From Lithospermum erythrorhizon (Eukaryota; Streptophyta; Magnoliopsida; Boraginales; Boraginaceae), in the NCBI GenBank assembly GCA_019722365.1, contig JADFUC010000494.1, positions 1 to 64,000 of the forward strand: DNA of 64,000 nucleotides, written 5' to 3'. The first letter of the stretch is position 1, and each line of letters opens with the position of its first letter. Below the pieces are notes generated by a model, which was not told the origin of the DNA, made no database searches, and was given only the letters and a program-made list of their open reading frames with translations. Positions 35,401-46,080 of the stretch are shown here, in pieces. The translations under genes were made by a program, and so were the position numbers.

Positions 35401-36570
35401 CTTTGTCCAATTTCTCTTTGGTCTTCCACCTTTGAAGCATCTATTGGACTCTTTCCATACTGGAGCATGTAGGGAACGTCTTATAACATGACCATACCAC
35501 CTTAAGTAGTTCTCCCACATTTTATCTTCAATTGATGCCACCCCTTTAAATTCTCCAAAAAATTGGGGGGGAAAATAATAAAGCGGTTAGTTAAAATACT
35601 ACATGTCTCTACATATAGTTTGTGTTTTTGTTGTTGGTTGCTACTCTTTGCTTACACAAATTACAATCACTTGAGCCAAGAGATAACTCAATAATAGTTA
35701 GCCAGTATATATTCTAATCTAAAGTGTTCGAACATGTTCTTTATAACTTTTGTATTTATTGTTTTTTCAAGGAGATCCCGGATCTTCAGTGGTCCTTTTT
35801 CTCTTGTCAGACTTCAGACTTGCTTGGGTTAGAGTCTGCAATGACATGACTACCACAAGATGTCTCAATTCCTTTAAAGGGTTCCTGCCTAAGTAGATTT
35901 GTATGCAGCCTTACTCCTGTGGTAACAGGGTCTCTTTTGAAATGATTTAAGTGTAAAGAATGTATATTATTTCATAATAGAGAAGAAGGGAATGTAATGT
36001 AATGTAATGAGTTATTTTGATTTTTTCAATTATATTTAGTAGGAAGAGAGTATAATATCTTTTGACTCCCTATAAGACATGGAAACTCTGCAATGACCTG
36101 ACTAAATAATTTAATTTTTTTTAACAGTTATATAGCTGCATTATAGTATGCGTCTTTAATGCAAAAGAGTTATGCAGGTCTATTCATCACTTACCTGGGG
36201 TTATATATAATGGATGGGCATGGACAACCAGCGCTCTTATATCTTGTTCCATGCACTCTAGGTATGAATTTCAGAACCATTTCCTGTCAACGCTTTTAAC
36301 TGAACTGATTGTATAGGACGGTTTTCTTTCCGCTCATTTAACTTGCCCTTGTGGCTGAACAAGGACTTGTCATCTAAAAACTCCAAGTTCAATTCTCATT
36401 AGGAAGGCGTTGTCACAGTATTGCTGAAAGAAGAGTTTCTTTCTCTTTTTAACCATGAAGAACTTTCAGGAACTTGTGTCGCCTTGGGCAAAAAAAGAGG
36501 TGAGTTGAAACAGCTGTGGAGTTATGACGTAAATTCAGCAGAAGATCCTTCCAACTCTGAACAAGCTTAA
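17431..36570 (+). CDS. SPPL: Signal peptide peptidase-like intramembrane aspartyl protease (PA-domain type), 14 exons, 531 aa
   Basis: It encodes a GxGD-type aspartyl protease that cuts single-pass proteins inside the membrane, probably in endosomes or vacuole membranes as for plant PA-domain SPPLs. Exons by GT-AG and frame: 17431-17577, 18605-18760, 19030-19141, 19280-19390, 20336-20499, 20860-21027, 21186-21220, 21319-21475, 22319-22372, 22457-22549, 34292-34434, 34904-34974, 36178-36261, 36470-36570. The 1596 bases give 531 codons plus stop, the usual family length. Visible are a signal peptide (about 1-25), a protease-associated domain (about 90-165, with [18 protein letters not shown]) and nine hydrophobic segments. 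The active-site aspartates are D381 in LYDIFW (22493-22495) and D434 in GFGD (34394-34396), with the QPALLY motif at 487-492. The C-terminus carries RGELKQLW. Intron 10 (11.7 kb) holds a gypsy element; intron 1 holds a MITE. All splice phases agree, so the gene appears functional. Which paralogue it is cannot be told. Confidence 0.93.
18109..18369. mobile_element. Stowaway-like MITE in SPPL intron 1
   Basis: The left end CTCACTCCGTTATTTTTTAA and the following AGTTGTCGTCC pair with GAACGACAACT and AAAAAAAGGAGGG at the right end as imperfect terminal inverted repeats about 30 bases long. TA precedes the left end. The inside is AT-rich and non-coding. It resembles the CTCCCTCCGT-type plant MITEs also seen at 60275, 63273 and 63715. 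Confidence 0.65.
22585..23455 (+). repeat. 5' LTR of the intronic gypsy element
   Basis: It starts TGAGGGTAAGGATTTTGGAGG and runs to about GTCGC. It shares with the right LTR the segments GGAAGAGCCGAAATTT, GAAATGTGAAAGTACATACTCAC, CATAGACCTAGGTCA-like sequence and CGATCCTTAAACTT. A TGGCGC word at 23470-23475 just downstream could be the primer site of a gypsy element. The left copy has about 100 bases more than the right one, mainly in 23100-23330. Confidence 0.82.
23456..25690 (+). pseudogene. Gypsy leader, gag and protease region, unreadable
   Basis: By position between the 5' LTR and RT this should be leader, gag and protease. An [12 protein letters not shown] phrase occurs at about 24064-24090, but no zinc knuckle or DSGA/DNGS protease site can be read with confidence. 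No frame stays open long enough to be a gene. The base composition is richer in GC than the surrounding intron, as in the rest of the element. Confidence 0.55.
25691..28650 (+). pseudogene. Gypsy pol remnants: reverse transcriptase, RNase H, integrase
   Basis: RT begins near 25740 with a [17 protein letters not shown] segment and [12 protein letters not shown] at about 25815-25850. The active-site box reads [12 protein letters not shown] at about 26132-26167, with the second catalytic Asp changed to Tyr. RT-RNase H linkage follows at 26340-26400 ([15 protein letters not shown]), and SIYYVSRV near 26650 marks RNase H. The integrase zinc finger is degraded near 27597-27680. Core motifs are VAVDYF at about 27847, [20 protein letters not shown] at 27874-27930 and [19 protein letters not shown] at 28040-28095. 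[13 protein letters not shown] tail comes near 28566. Frames change repeatedly, and the order PR-RT-RH-IN defines Ty3/gypsy. Confidence 0.85.
28651..32363 (+). other. Long non-coding 3' region of the gypsy element
   Basis: About 3.7 kb between the end of integrase and the 3' LTR carries no recognisable domain on either strand. Short minus-strand open frames (for example 29223-29639) have no family resemblance I can name; some Tat elements carry extra ORFs here, but I cannot support one. A 151-base direct tandem duplication lies at 30039-30330. A purine-rich stretch at 32290-32340 just before the LTR could be the polypurine tract. Confidence 0.6.
30039..30330 (+). repeat. Direct tandem duplication (151-base period) in the gypsy 3' region
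   Basis: GCGAAATAAAACTAAGG starts at 30039 and again at 30190. The two copies share AAGAAAAGATATCTGGATCAA, CATAGACCTC, GATC and TTGGCATAAA..CTCGA in order, with small differences. It is the only clear tandem repeat of the element. Confidence 0.8.
32364..33129 (+). repeat. 3' LTR of the intronic gypsy element
   Basis: This is the partner of 22585-23455, with the same order of shared segments. The left edge is where GAGTAAGGATTTCGGAGGG becomes alignable; the right edge is near ATCGCATCA. Many small differences separate the two LTRs. Confidence 0.82.
34041..34260 (+). repeat. 110-base tandem duplication in SPPL intron 10
   Basis: GTGCAGCGATATTTAGATTA at 34041 recurs as CTGCAGCGAAATTCAGATTA at 34151. 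Both copies continue with TATAACT-AACTG, TTCTGAT.CTATAATTAACT and GATCTTTCTGCATG-like sequence. The copies differ at perhaps one base in ten. Each begins with a GCAG that could act as a splice acceptor, but no open frame follows that fits the protein. It ends about 30 bases before exon 11. Confidence 0.82.
35130..35945. repeat. Possible dispersed repeat in SPPL intron 12
   Basis: Intron 12 (34975-36177) carries phrases that I recall from dispersed plant repeats: CTCAATAAGTGGAGTCAGTTATATGAAT at about 35238-35265 (only part quoted from memory), and TATGCAGCCTTACTCCTGTGG followed by CAGGGTCTCTTTTGAAA at about 35901-35942. The second resembles the tRNA-related body of some plant SINEs. I see no target duplication or A-rich tail, so this is a low-confidence call. 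Confidence 0.25.
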
Positions 36571-37204
36571 TTTGGATGTTTTCTTAAAATCCTCTGCCTA
36601 TCAATGCACATATTCAAGCTACAGATTTTGAGAACGATCAGCAAATCAGGTGTCAATAGTGTTCCTTTTTGTTGTAATATTTGGAAAATTATAGGAATTG
36701 AATTTTGAGTTCATTTGTGTAATCTCTTTATATTTTAAGTAGGATAAAAATGTCATGTACTATAAGTCTATAATCGGTTCAAGTGAAAGTATCTTAGATT
36801 TTTGTTATAATACCTATCAGTGCACAGTCTAGTATATGAATTCACCCTGTTGTAATCTTTTAGGTTAACCTCCAACTGCAAAACCGTAGAGGGTAACAAA
36901 AAGTACAAGTTGGCATTGCTGCATACCCCGGTTTTATAAATATCCTATCGAATCCTTAAAAAACAAAAACTAAAAGTCTTAATCAAAGTAACAAGAACTT
37001 GACAAATTATCAAATACAATACTTGCATAAAACCTACAAAAGAGAGTAACAAAAGAATTACAAATGAAAGAAGAAAATTACCCACCTAAGCAAAGCTTGA
37101 GTCCAAATACAAAATAAAAATTGATAAAAATATCATGAACAATGTAAAAGTATTGTTGTAATGATCGATTATGACTTTGATTTATGGTTTGGGCAAAAAT
37201 TAAT
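36571..37204 (+). other. 3' flank of the SPPL gene
   Basis: About 630 AT-rich bases lie between the SPPL stop codon and the next LTR, and they presumably include the 3' UTR. AATAAA-like words are present (AAAATAAAAATTG near 37110), but I cannot choose a polyadenylation site. No coding signal is seen. Confidence 0.4.
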
Positions 37205-37660
37205 TGTTAGGGTTCATGAAGGATGCTAGGTTAATTGATTTGGGATAATTTTATAATTGGGAATTCTGAGATTGCACGGCAGGTGATGAAAACGGCTAGT
37301 GGGCTTTAAGTGAAACACGTGAGAGGCACGTGTTGTGGGCTAAAAGACAGCAGGTCAGATAGACGCTTGGACGTCTGAGATTGTTTCCTAGAGTTAGTTG
37401 TCTGTTATTTCTTCACAGCTCTACAGTCGATTTCCAGCTGAGAATTCATCTACAAAAACACAAGCAAATCAAGATTAGATTAGATTAGTTCTTATCCATT
37501 AGTCAGGAGTGTTTAATATATATATACATACCATTGTACACCATTTATAGTTTGAGACTTTGAAATTAATAAAATAATTCAAGTTTATTCTTTATCTTCT
37601 TGCTGATGAATGTTTGAGTTTTAATTGTAGATTTGATACTTGTGCAAAGTCTTTTTTTTT
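37205..37660 (+). repeat. 5' LTR of a third copia element (approximate edges)
   Basis: The block precedes a primer-site-like TGGTATCAAAAC at 37666-37677. It contains a TATATATACATACC promoter-like stretch at about 37518 and GAAATTAATAAAATAATTC at 37562. The start is a guess at TGTTAGGGTTCATG; no partner LTR survives because the element is cut off downstream, so the edges are uncertain. Confidence 0.5.
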
Positions 37661-37728
37661 CTATATGGTATCAAAACTACTAAACAATCCTTCAGTACAA
37701 GTCTATACAAGGAAGAAGAGGAGTGTCA

Positions 37729-38177
37729 TGGCTGGTGAAAACAGCAATGCACAGAATATAGATATGCCTCCTCTGATACAGGCAGGAAACTTGTATGGAG
37801 AAGAAGGATCATGGTCTGGGCCAACTGTTAGTAAAGCATATGCCATGGTGTCTCGGGTGGAAAAGAAGGGAAGTGTGAGTACTATTATGAATTTCTTGGA
37901 GGTAGCAAATGGTAATTCTGCATTGTATGTCAAACCTTATGTGGATAATAAGAAATCTCTCAAGAAATGGGAAGAAAATAAGAGCTTTCTGAGGTGTGAT
38001 TATTGTGTCATGAAAGGGCATACAAAGGATACATGTTTCAAGCTTAAGGGCTATCCAGAAGGCTTTTTCAACATGAATCAGAAAATAAGGTTCCAAAACA
38101 CAAGAAACTTTAATGATTACAAGAATGACAATCAGAGAAGTTATAATGTTTCCAATGTGTCCAAAGGAGAGAAATGA
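37729..38177 (+). pseudogene. Copia gag with an internal deletion and CCHC zinc knuckle
   Basis: The open frame from MAGENSNAQN runs into SKAYAMVSRVEKKGS. It then carries a CCHC knuckle CDYCVMKGHTKDTCFKLKGYP at about 37996-38055, typical of the gag C-terminus of this copia group. The central UBN2-like gag domain, normally about 200 residues, is absent between residues ~28 and ~32 (MPPLIQAG / EEGSWSGP), so there is a large in-frame deletion. A stop at 38175 ends it before the protease. Confidence 0.75.
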
Positions 38178-38342
38178 TGGATGGCAACAACCTCTGGAAT
38201 TGGGGGAGGGTAATGGTCAATTGATGATCATAATGCAGACAGTTGAATCATTGCAGAGAGATGACTAAGATGAGAGAAAGCAGTCAGGCAAATAATGCTA
38301 CAAACAGTTCTAAGTTGATCAAGTTTTTCACATTGTGCAGAG

Positions 38343-39405
38343 TTGGTAGGTATGAGTGTCACTGATTCAAGTAAAATACCTGGTGTTTTTTGGATCATTG
38401 ACACAGGTGCATCTAATCACATGTGTTGCAATAGGGAGTTGTTCTCATCCTTGACTGATTTGCCTATGGTTACTTCTATTGTTTTGCCTAATGGTGATAG
38501 TAGACTAGTTAAACAACAAGGGATAGTGCAAATTAGTGATAAATTGACTGTTAATTCTTGTCTATATGTACTCTTTTTTAAGTTCAACCTGTTATCAATT
38601 CATAAGTGTACCAAGGATACACAATTGTATTTTGTGTTCACCGACAGCTTTTGTGTTTTGCAGGACCAACAATCTAGGAGTATACCCACTCAAAAGAAAG
38701 GATTCTATGTGCCGGATGGAGACTCTTTCAAGAATATAACCATGAAGAATTTTATGGATAGTTCTAGGCATACAACTAATGGCTTGTGTAGTGTTGTTAA
38801 TGTAGCTTTGTCTCACTCTGTTAAGAAGTCTGATCTATGGCATGCTAGGCTAGGTCATAGTTCTTATGAAGTGCTAAAACACTATGATGTATTGAAAAAC
38901 TATATGAATGTTGATGATAATACAGCGTGTGAAATTTGTCCTTTATCTAAGCAACAAAACTTAGTTTCCTTGTGAGCTCTATAAAATATGTGAATTCTTT
39001 TAAGCTCATGCATGTTGGTGTTTGGGAGCCTTATAGAACTCCTACTTATACAGGAAATCATTATTTCTTCACACTAGTGGATGATTTCACTAGAACAGTG
39101 CGGACTTTTATGTTAAAAGATAAAATAGGTGTACTTAGCATTTTAAAGAAGTTTTTAACCATGATCAGGACACAGTTTGATGCACATGTGAAGATTTTTA
39201 GGTCGGAAAATGGGACTGAGTTCCTTAATAAAGAATGAAATGAATTGTTTAGTGGTTTGGGAATTGTACACCAAACCAGTTGTGCTTATACTCCTCAACA
39301 TAATGGTGTGGCTGAGAGGAAGCACAAGCCACTCTTGCAAATAGCAAGGGCTCTTTTATTTCAATCTGCTTTACCTAAAGACAGTTTGAGGAGAGAATTT
39401 GTTTT
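38343..39405 (+). pseudogene. Copia protease and integrase, truncated by another LTR
   Basis: The protease site FWIIDTGASNHMC is at about 38389-38427. The preintegrase segment DLWHARLGHSSYEVL is near 38832, with zinc-binding CEICPLSKQQ at about 38930. Integrase follows after a frame change at 38965: HVGVWEPYRTP, FTLVDDFTRT, FRSENGTEF (39199-39225), and ERKHKPLLQIARALLFQSALP at about 39315-39380. A stop lies at 39236. At 39406 the sequence switches to a new TGTTGGAAATA LTR start, so RT and RNase H are lost. Catalytic Asp of the TDNGTEF box is Glu here (SENGTEF). Confidence 0.85.
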
Positions 39406-40401
39406 TGTTGGAAATATTGAGAAATTGATTTCATTTATTACGTGATTGTTGTGTCGATTTGTTCTGGGATTAAGGTTAAATGTGATTATCGAGTTAGTGT
39501 TCAACTTAGTAATTGTATATTACTAGTGTGAGTTAATGATAATTTAAGGAGTTATATGACGATTCTTAGATATTACTCGTGTCGTTATAATAATAGTAAT
39601 TGAGGTGATTATTATTATTATTATACAACTTACTATTGTGCTCCCCGAGCCTAGAAGGGCACTTGTCTGATGGCGTTGAGTTATATTTCGTATGTATGAA
39701 ATTAAAGAAGCTGTATAATTGAAATGTATTTACCGATTACAAAGGGATTCCCCTACGTTTTATGTAGAATATCGATTGAACAAATAGAATCAATTAAATA
39801 GTTATTTAATTGGTTCGATTAATTTTATTATTGCTCGATAAGCTTGAAAGATTATTGATATTAACTTTCATTACTAATTAAGCTAATTAAATAGTTCAAC
39901 TCATTAGCAAACTCATTAGTGTCTTACTTGAACTAATAGGGTTGACGAGTCAACTAATACTTAACAGGGTTCTTGCCTCGGGTTTGTTTAAGCGCAAGCG
40001 CCATAAGTGTGCTTTAGGGTTTTCGTATGATAATAATAATTTCGTTAAAAAAAACCTAAGCATCCACAGCCGATTTTTACTCCCAAAGAAAATTAGCAGG
40101 GTTTTAGTTTTGTTCGGCGCTTTGTTTCTTAGCGTAAATTTGTTCTTGATTGACCTCTCGTGGTGTGAATCAGTAGAGATATCATCTGATTGATATTCAC
40201 AATATGAGGAGGCTGAAGGGAAGTCAAATTCACGAATTTGAAGTGTGTGGATTTATTGGTGGAATTTCTTTGCGTTGTAAGTACTACGGTATTTATATAT
40301 TGTATTATGTGTACTTTTAAAAATAATGTAATGCAGCGCTTTAAGATCCCTAGATCTATGGATTTGTATTTATACTCATATATCCATAGAGTTTTCCATC
40401 A
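39406..40401 (+). repeat. Copia LTR A (TGTTGGAAATA family), 5' LTR
   Basis: It starts TGTTGGAAATATTGAG directly inside the integrase of the previous element and ends CCATCA. The last 600 bases match 48556-49170 (LTR B) in the same orientation: AATTAAATAGTTCAACTCA, CTTTAGGGTTTT, GGAAGTCAAATTCACG, TATTTATATATTGTATTATGTG and AGAGTTTTCC. The same LTR start occurs on the minus strand at 60270. A primer site follows at 40403. Confidence 0.82.
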
Positions 40402-40402
40402 G

Positions 40403-40416
40403 TGGCATCATGAGCC
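40403..40416 (+). other. Primer binding site of the copia A element
   Basis: TGGCATCATGAGCC lies one base after LTR A. It matches the tRNA-iMet primer site TGGTATCAGAGCC with small changes. It sets + orientation and the LTR end. Confidence 0.7.
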
Positions 40417-42500
40417 AAATTAAAATTGCTTTACATTGTTTATTTTATGCTTGTTTTGTTTTTTATCAATTTTATTTGATTAATTCTTGTTCATATATTT
40501 AATTGATAAATATATGATGAGAATAAATCACCATGTTCTTGATTATTGATTTACACATGTGTTACAAGTTTATGATAATGTATTATCATATTTTTGTTAA
40601 CATGGATTTAGTTTCATAAATTAAAAGGGCCCGGTTTAATTGGTTTTGTTTCAAAACAATATTTTAAAATGTGTTTAGGGGTATGCAGAGAGAAAATTTG
40701 TAAAATTACTAACTAATTTTTCTGGAACCGGATAGCAAGTAGAAAGAGATTTCATTAAATTTCATATTTTTTGAATTTTTTCTAAGTGCCTCCAAAACAA
40801 TTTTGTGATTTTACGGACTGTTTAATTGTAATTAAATACAAAAAAATTATTTTAATCAACGACCGGTGGGATTTGTTCAATAATATTATGAAGTTTAATA
40901 TGTTCAAATTTCAAAAAAATTTGAAAATTTATATAAAACCTCAAATCATTTTACAAGCAATTAAATTAAATTTAAAAAACCGAGTTAAATAGAGATTATT
41001 ACCATAAATCGGCGGCCGACTTCAGCCACTACGGGGCATCGATGGCTCCGGATCGGGCGATTTAATGCAAATAACTGGCAGGGCAGCGACACACCTGGCG
41101 CCCAGCAGCGTGTCGGCAGTTGGCACGTCGTGGTTGATGCGTCCGAGCCCGTCGTGGCGATGTGCCTAATTTTGAAAAACCTAATTCGAATTTATTCCTT
41201 ATTCGGTTTCTAAAATTATGGGACTAGTTATATTTCGGTTTTTATTGATTATTTGTCATTTTAATCACCTAATTTATTGTAATTAATTATGTGATGACAA
41301 TTAATTAATTTCCTTTATATTATATCTTTTTAAAATTAATTTAAAAGTGATATAACAATTATGGTAACAATTTCACTAGTTAATATATTTTTAGAATATA
41401 TTTGTGATAAATGTTACTTTCTCTGATATGTATATGGTTAATAATTATTGGTAATAATTATTAATTGACATGTGTATGATAATTGAGTTTATATTAATTA
41501 ATTTTAATATGTGTAATTACATGAATTAATTAATTTGATAATTACAAACATGCATTTTCCAATTCCATTTAAAATATTTATTAAGTTCATTTATATGATT
41601 TAATAAAGTACATATATTTTGTAATGGTGATTGGAATGGAAGTATATAGATATGGCCCATTTATTTATTTCCGGTCTGCGAACCGTAATGTTGTAAATGA
41701 CATACAATTAAATATTTTCTTGTATTTATTTATTATTTTACGCCTATTTACTTAATTTGTCTAGATGGAGTTAGTATATAAATATTATAACAAGTGAAGA
41801 TATTGAAGATAATTTCTAGAGTGGGTAGTGCTTGGTGGGCGGGTTGGATCAGTACAAGATACAAAAAATTAGGACTTATGTTGGTATTTGATAAATACTT
41901 GTAATAGGTTTAGGGGCCATATCGTATATCTCTTGAATGTGCATTACTTGATTATTTTTTCATATTTGTTTGTATTGCTTGATTATGTGCTAGTATGCGG
42001 AAACAAATGAAAAACAAAGTAATAATAATCACCAATTAAAATTGAAGCAAAATGCTTCGAAAACCAATTTTAAATTGTGCAATGGAATTAAATCGATTGG
42101 GCACACGTGATGGCGGAGTGTTACAATATTGCATTTGATATGATAATGGATCATCATTGAAATGATTTCCAGCAACGTCGTGGGCTTTTCGGAGATGATC
42201 AATCCAAGTAAGACTTTGGTTTTAATTTAGTATGCTTAACCCCGGTTTTTGAATACAAATGTTGGGTAGCATCGCGTAAGAGATTCTAGTGACACGCAGG
42301 GGTTATGTAGTTCACACACATAATTGGTTGTTAACCCTACTATTATCTTTGGATTCAAAATGTATGCAGTGTTGCCGTTTAATTTAAACAATAGATCTTG
42401 ACTCTAATATATTCGTGAGATTTGAATTATTAGTATTTACTTTATAATTTATTTGTAAGTGTTTAGCATGATAGTTTCTTGATTACATTGTTTTATTTAC
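40417..42500 (+). other. Copia A leader, AT-rich with one GC-rich island
   Basis: About 2.1 kb between primer site and gag has no coding signal. It is very AT-rich except for 41005-41170, where CGGCGGCCGACTTC and CGTCGTGGCGATGTG stand out. The minus-strand fragment at 58740-59450 has the same layout (AT-rich leader, then a GC-rich island), so this is a family trait rather than a foreign gene. Short plus-strand open frames here (for example 40786-40992) are low-complexity Lys/Ile-rich and not convincing. Confidence 0.6.
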
Positions 42501-43695
42501 TTATTCAACGTAGAGATTAGCCTTAAAATTTCATTCTTACTCTAGACTGTAAAACCGCATTTCGGCGTGAAAGTGCAAAATTTGAACAACTTCGAATTTT
42601 TGGCAGAAGTGGTCTCGGGGAAACTTGAGAATCATTCGGCGAAAAGGTGAATATGTGTTGGTGATAGGTTCTGCTTGAGAAACCTAATGATAAGTACTCC
42701 CGTTGGGAAAAGGGATCTCGTAAAAGCACAAGTCGTGTTGTGGATATTGATGTCATGTTTGCCAATATGGAACGCCGTTCGGATTGTATGAAAGGTGGTA
42801 GCATATGACATATACCCCGGAAACTTGAGGAATTATTTCCGAAAGGAAGCTAGAAACAAGAGATATGACAACTGTTTGCGCTACCGTGGATACTTAATTT
42901 GAAACAGACGGGAGCATGAAGCCTAAGTAGCCGTTAAAATGATTGGCTTGGTCGATCGACTGTATACGGGCACCGGTGTCTCCCCAAAGGCTTTATTTGT
43001 GGATCTCATCACAGTCTCTTCCGAGACAAAATTCTCTCGGTTTGTCATGAACTTCAATATCTTAAGTTTGAGTTATCTCTAAGCAGAGGCTGCCAAGATG
43101 ATCGCAGTCTTGAGATGAACACAGGTAAGACTAAAACTTACATTTTTGGTGATCCCAGAAACAAGCGCAGTTAAGAAAGAAGAAAAAGTTTGTGAGGCCA
43201 AGGGTTCTAGTAATCCCGAGGTTGCTCGAGAAAGGGAGGAGGGAGCTAGGAAGGATGACAAGTGTAATCGTTATTGAGGAAACTAGGTCACTTTGGAAAT
43301 CGACTGCGGGGAAGTTCAGGAGTTGATAGGAAGAATGGTCTCGCGACCGCTCGGAGTCTGGTATGTATGTTGTATTGAAGTTTGTACGACTTCTCGTTCT
43401 ACTTCATGGGTGCGCTGGGCATTGGTTGTGAGATCACCGTATTTCAATAAGTATTATGCGGGAACTCAAATTCAGTAGGAGCTTCGAAGAGGGGACTCTT
43501 GGATCTGCGTGTGGGAAATGGCGCTTGAAGGTTGCGGCCGCTGCGGTAGGATCCGTTAGTTTTAAATTTGCCCACCCGGGCCTTACATTTGAACTTATCG
43601 CGGAGTTTTACTATGTAATACTGCGATTTCTGCGAGGAGGAATATTGACTATTTTTGTTTTGAATAATGATGGTTTTTCATTTTCAATAGATCCC
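42501..43695 (+). pseudogene. Copia A gag and protease remnants
   Basis: A gag core is readable at about 42940-43080: KMIGLVDRLYTG and TKFSRFVMNFNIL, a hallmark of one copia gag group. A degraded CCHC knuckle (KLGHFGN-like) is at about 43280-43305. A degraded protease follows: VCTTSRSTSWV at about 43380-43412, then LDLRVGNGA-like sequence (frame-shifted, about 43498-43520), VAAAAVGSVSFKF at 43530-43570 and NNDGFSFSI at about 43664-43690. Frames change several times. After 43695 copia sequence stops and LTR-like inverted repeats begin; integrase, RT and RNase H are absent. Confidence 0.72.
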
Positions 43696-43889
43696 AGGTA
43701 ATTTAGAATCACCGAGGAATGGGGTAGTGTTTGGTACCTCCTCCACTTCCAAAATGGTCTATACGTTTTAGACATGATTAATGAGTCCTTATAACATAAA
43801 CTTAAAGCGGAATAAGCCTAACGACTTAAACCAAACATACTATGGCATTGCGGACTTGATCCCGTCAGCGTATAGAGAATAGGGAATTG

Positions 43890-46080
43890 ACTATTAGTGA
43901 GAGTGAATACAAATACCACGGACTTGATCCCATCCACATATATTCATACTTATATATATAACATATGCATATACATTAACCATGTGCCACCGCAATGAAT
44001 AGCAGTCCACAAATCACGTAGAATCTCTTATACGTGTTTTTATAATACTATACATGAGCTTATAATCATAAATAGCATATTCATTTAAGAGCTGTCTCGA
44101 CACCGCAAGAGATAATCGAAGTCATCAAATGAGGAATCGGCGCCGCAAATAGTGAGCAGATGAGGAATCACTCAAATAATACACATACGAGGAATCCGCC
44201 TCGAGTAATACACATATGAGGAATCCGCTACTCTAAATAATCGGATGGGGCCGCAAAGCGCCCAAGTCCTCCCGGCCGAGGCTACGCCCCACCGATGTGC
44301 ATATCGCTTTTGAGCACTCGAATCCGTGGGGGTACCAGCCTTGATATGCGTACGCTTTGAGCACTCGGTCGGGGTCACCGCCGTTGCAGAGCTAACACGC
44401 CAGCGATCAAAGCACATGCGCACACGATACACCACGACCTGTGACACAGAAGTACCGCAGCGACACTTGGCGTGGCGTACCAGCGTCTCGTAACATGAAT
44501 CGTACCGATTATCGTAATATAACTTCGTAATCGGTTATGCCGTGATATATGAATCATAAAGACAATTATCACATGGTATCGATCATAATCTCGAATTATT
44601 TCATAATATAAATCATATATCGGGATTTACACATAATATCGATCATAATCACCACGGTACATATTTCGAGAATAGTCCCAAGGCAACACGGCTCACGAGA
44701 ATATATAATATAATATATGAAAGGTTTCATGCGTGAAGTTGTATACTTTAGACTAAAAGCGTTAATCTTCAACTCTAAGCCGGTCCTGCGTGCTAGGTCC
44801 GGGGCTCGACTCTGATCCCAAAGAAGTTATCGTTACTCTTGGCGTTAAAGTGGAGCATAGCACTGTACTTGTCCCATTTTAAGCTTGAGTATTATACCGC
44901 GTCTCGCGACTCAATTTAACCTTTTTTAGTAATCATCCTATCCCGAAATTAGTATACACTTCTAAAATTCCAACAACTTCACATTCAATTTACCATTTCA
45001 TAACTCCCGATATTCGATTAAATCGGCTATTATCTGACAATAACCGTTAATCACACATTTGATCGATCCGACAATCAATCGCCAAGCTAATTAACCATTA
45101 TAATCAACCTTTAGTTCAAAATCAATTACTACTCAACTTGGGAATAACCTAACTCAACCCCGTATCTACGCAGTCAACCTCAACATCCAAGAATTTATAT
45201 ACTCCAGAAAACTATATTAAAGTTCAGCGCGTCATTGGCACAATTTAAAGAAACTTATAAAAGTCAGCCGATCAATCAATACACTTCAACCCAAATCAAA
45301 GGTATCACTACAGCTCCACGTATTTGAGCTTAGAGAATACTTCTATAACATTTCGACCTTTAAAACTCAATTATCAAAAAGTCGACAAAAGTCGACTGTC
45401 GATTTCTCTGGCGTTTCAACCTCCGAAATCGATTGTCATAACCTCTGTCATGTACTCACAAGCTGGAAGCGAATCCATGTATCATTTTGAAGTCCCAAAA
45501 TCATAGTCACAAAAATCCAATAAAAAGTCAACTCTTCAAACTCAAGAAATATCTCAAAAGATTTGATCTTTTCTTTGCCTAGATATGATGAGGATGATGA
45601 GAGAAAGCAATCCGACAACTTTGTCCTTGATTTTAGCGACAATCGATGAGAGAAATGGAAAATTTCAAGGGGAGTGAAATAACCGTTCATACCAATATTA
45701 TGTTGATACTATATAGAAGTTTACCGGTGGAGTATATTCGGGGTGAAAATTAAAAATTTGAGAGTTAGTGAGTGGAGGAATTCAACAAATCGATTCGGTT
45801 GGTGTATATTTTGGTTTGTGGTGGGACCGGAGATAGTATAAATAATATTTGGAATAATATCGATATATCGAGATGAGTATGAGATGAGTAGTAATATGAC
45901 TCAGAATAACACCCAATGAAATGATTTCGTTGAGATTTAGAATGTAAAATTGTAAAATTAACTTAGAAACAAGCGGGCTTTAAATTTCTTCCTCTAAACA
46001 TCACCTACACCATTATCTCCATCATAAATTCAAACGCCTTTATTTACTCTCATGGCTGAAATGCTCTACCGAATTTCCTT
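43890..46080 (-). repeat. LTR-like repeat E, inverted copy (left arm)
   Basis: Read on the minus strand, this block matches two stretches to its right. The part 43890-45690 matches 46080-47690 in order: AAGATCAAATCTTTTGAGATATTTC, the CCTCATATGTGTATTA repeats, and AAGTATGAATATATGTGG. The part 45650-46080 matches 48101-48555. It has no coding signal. A long LTR of a chromovirus (Tekay/Del-like) gypsy element would explain its length and content, but no gag or pol is present to prove this. The outer edge toward 43700 is not matched by the other copy. Confidence 0.7.
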
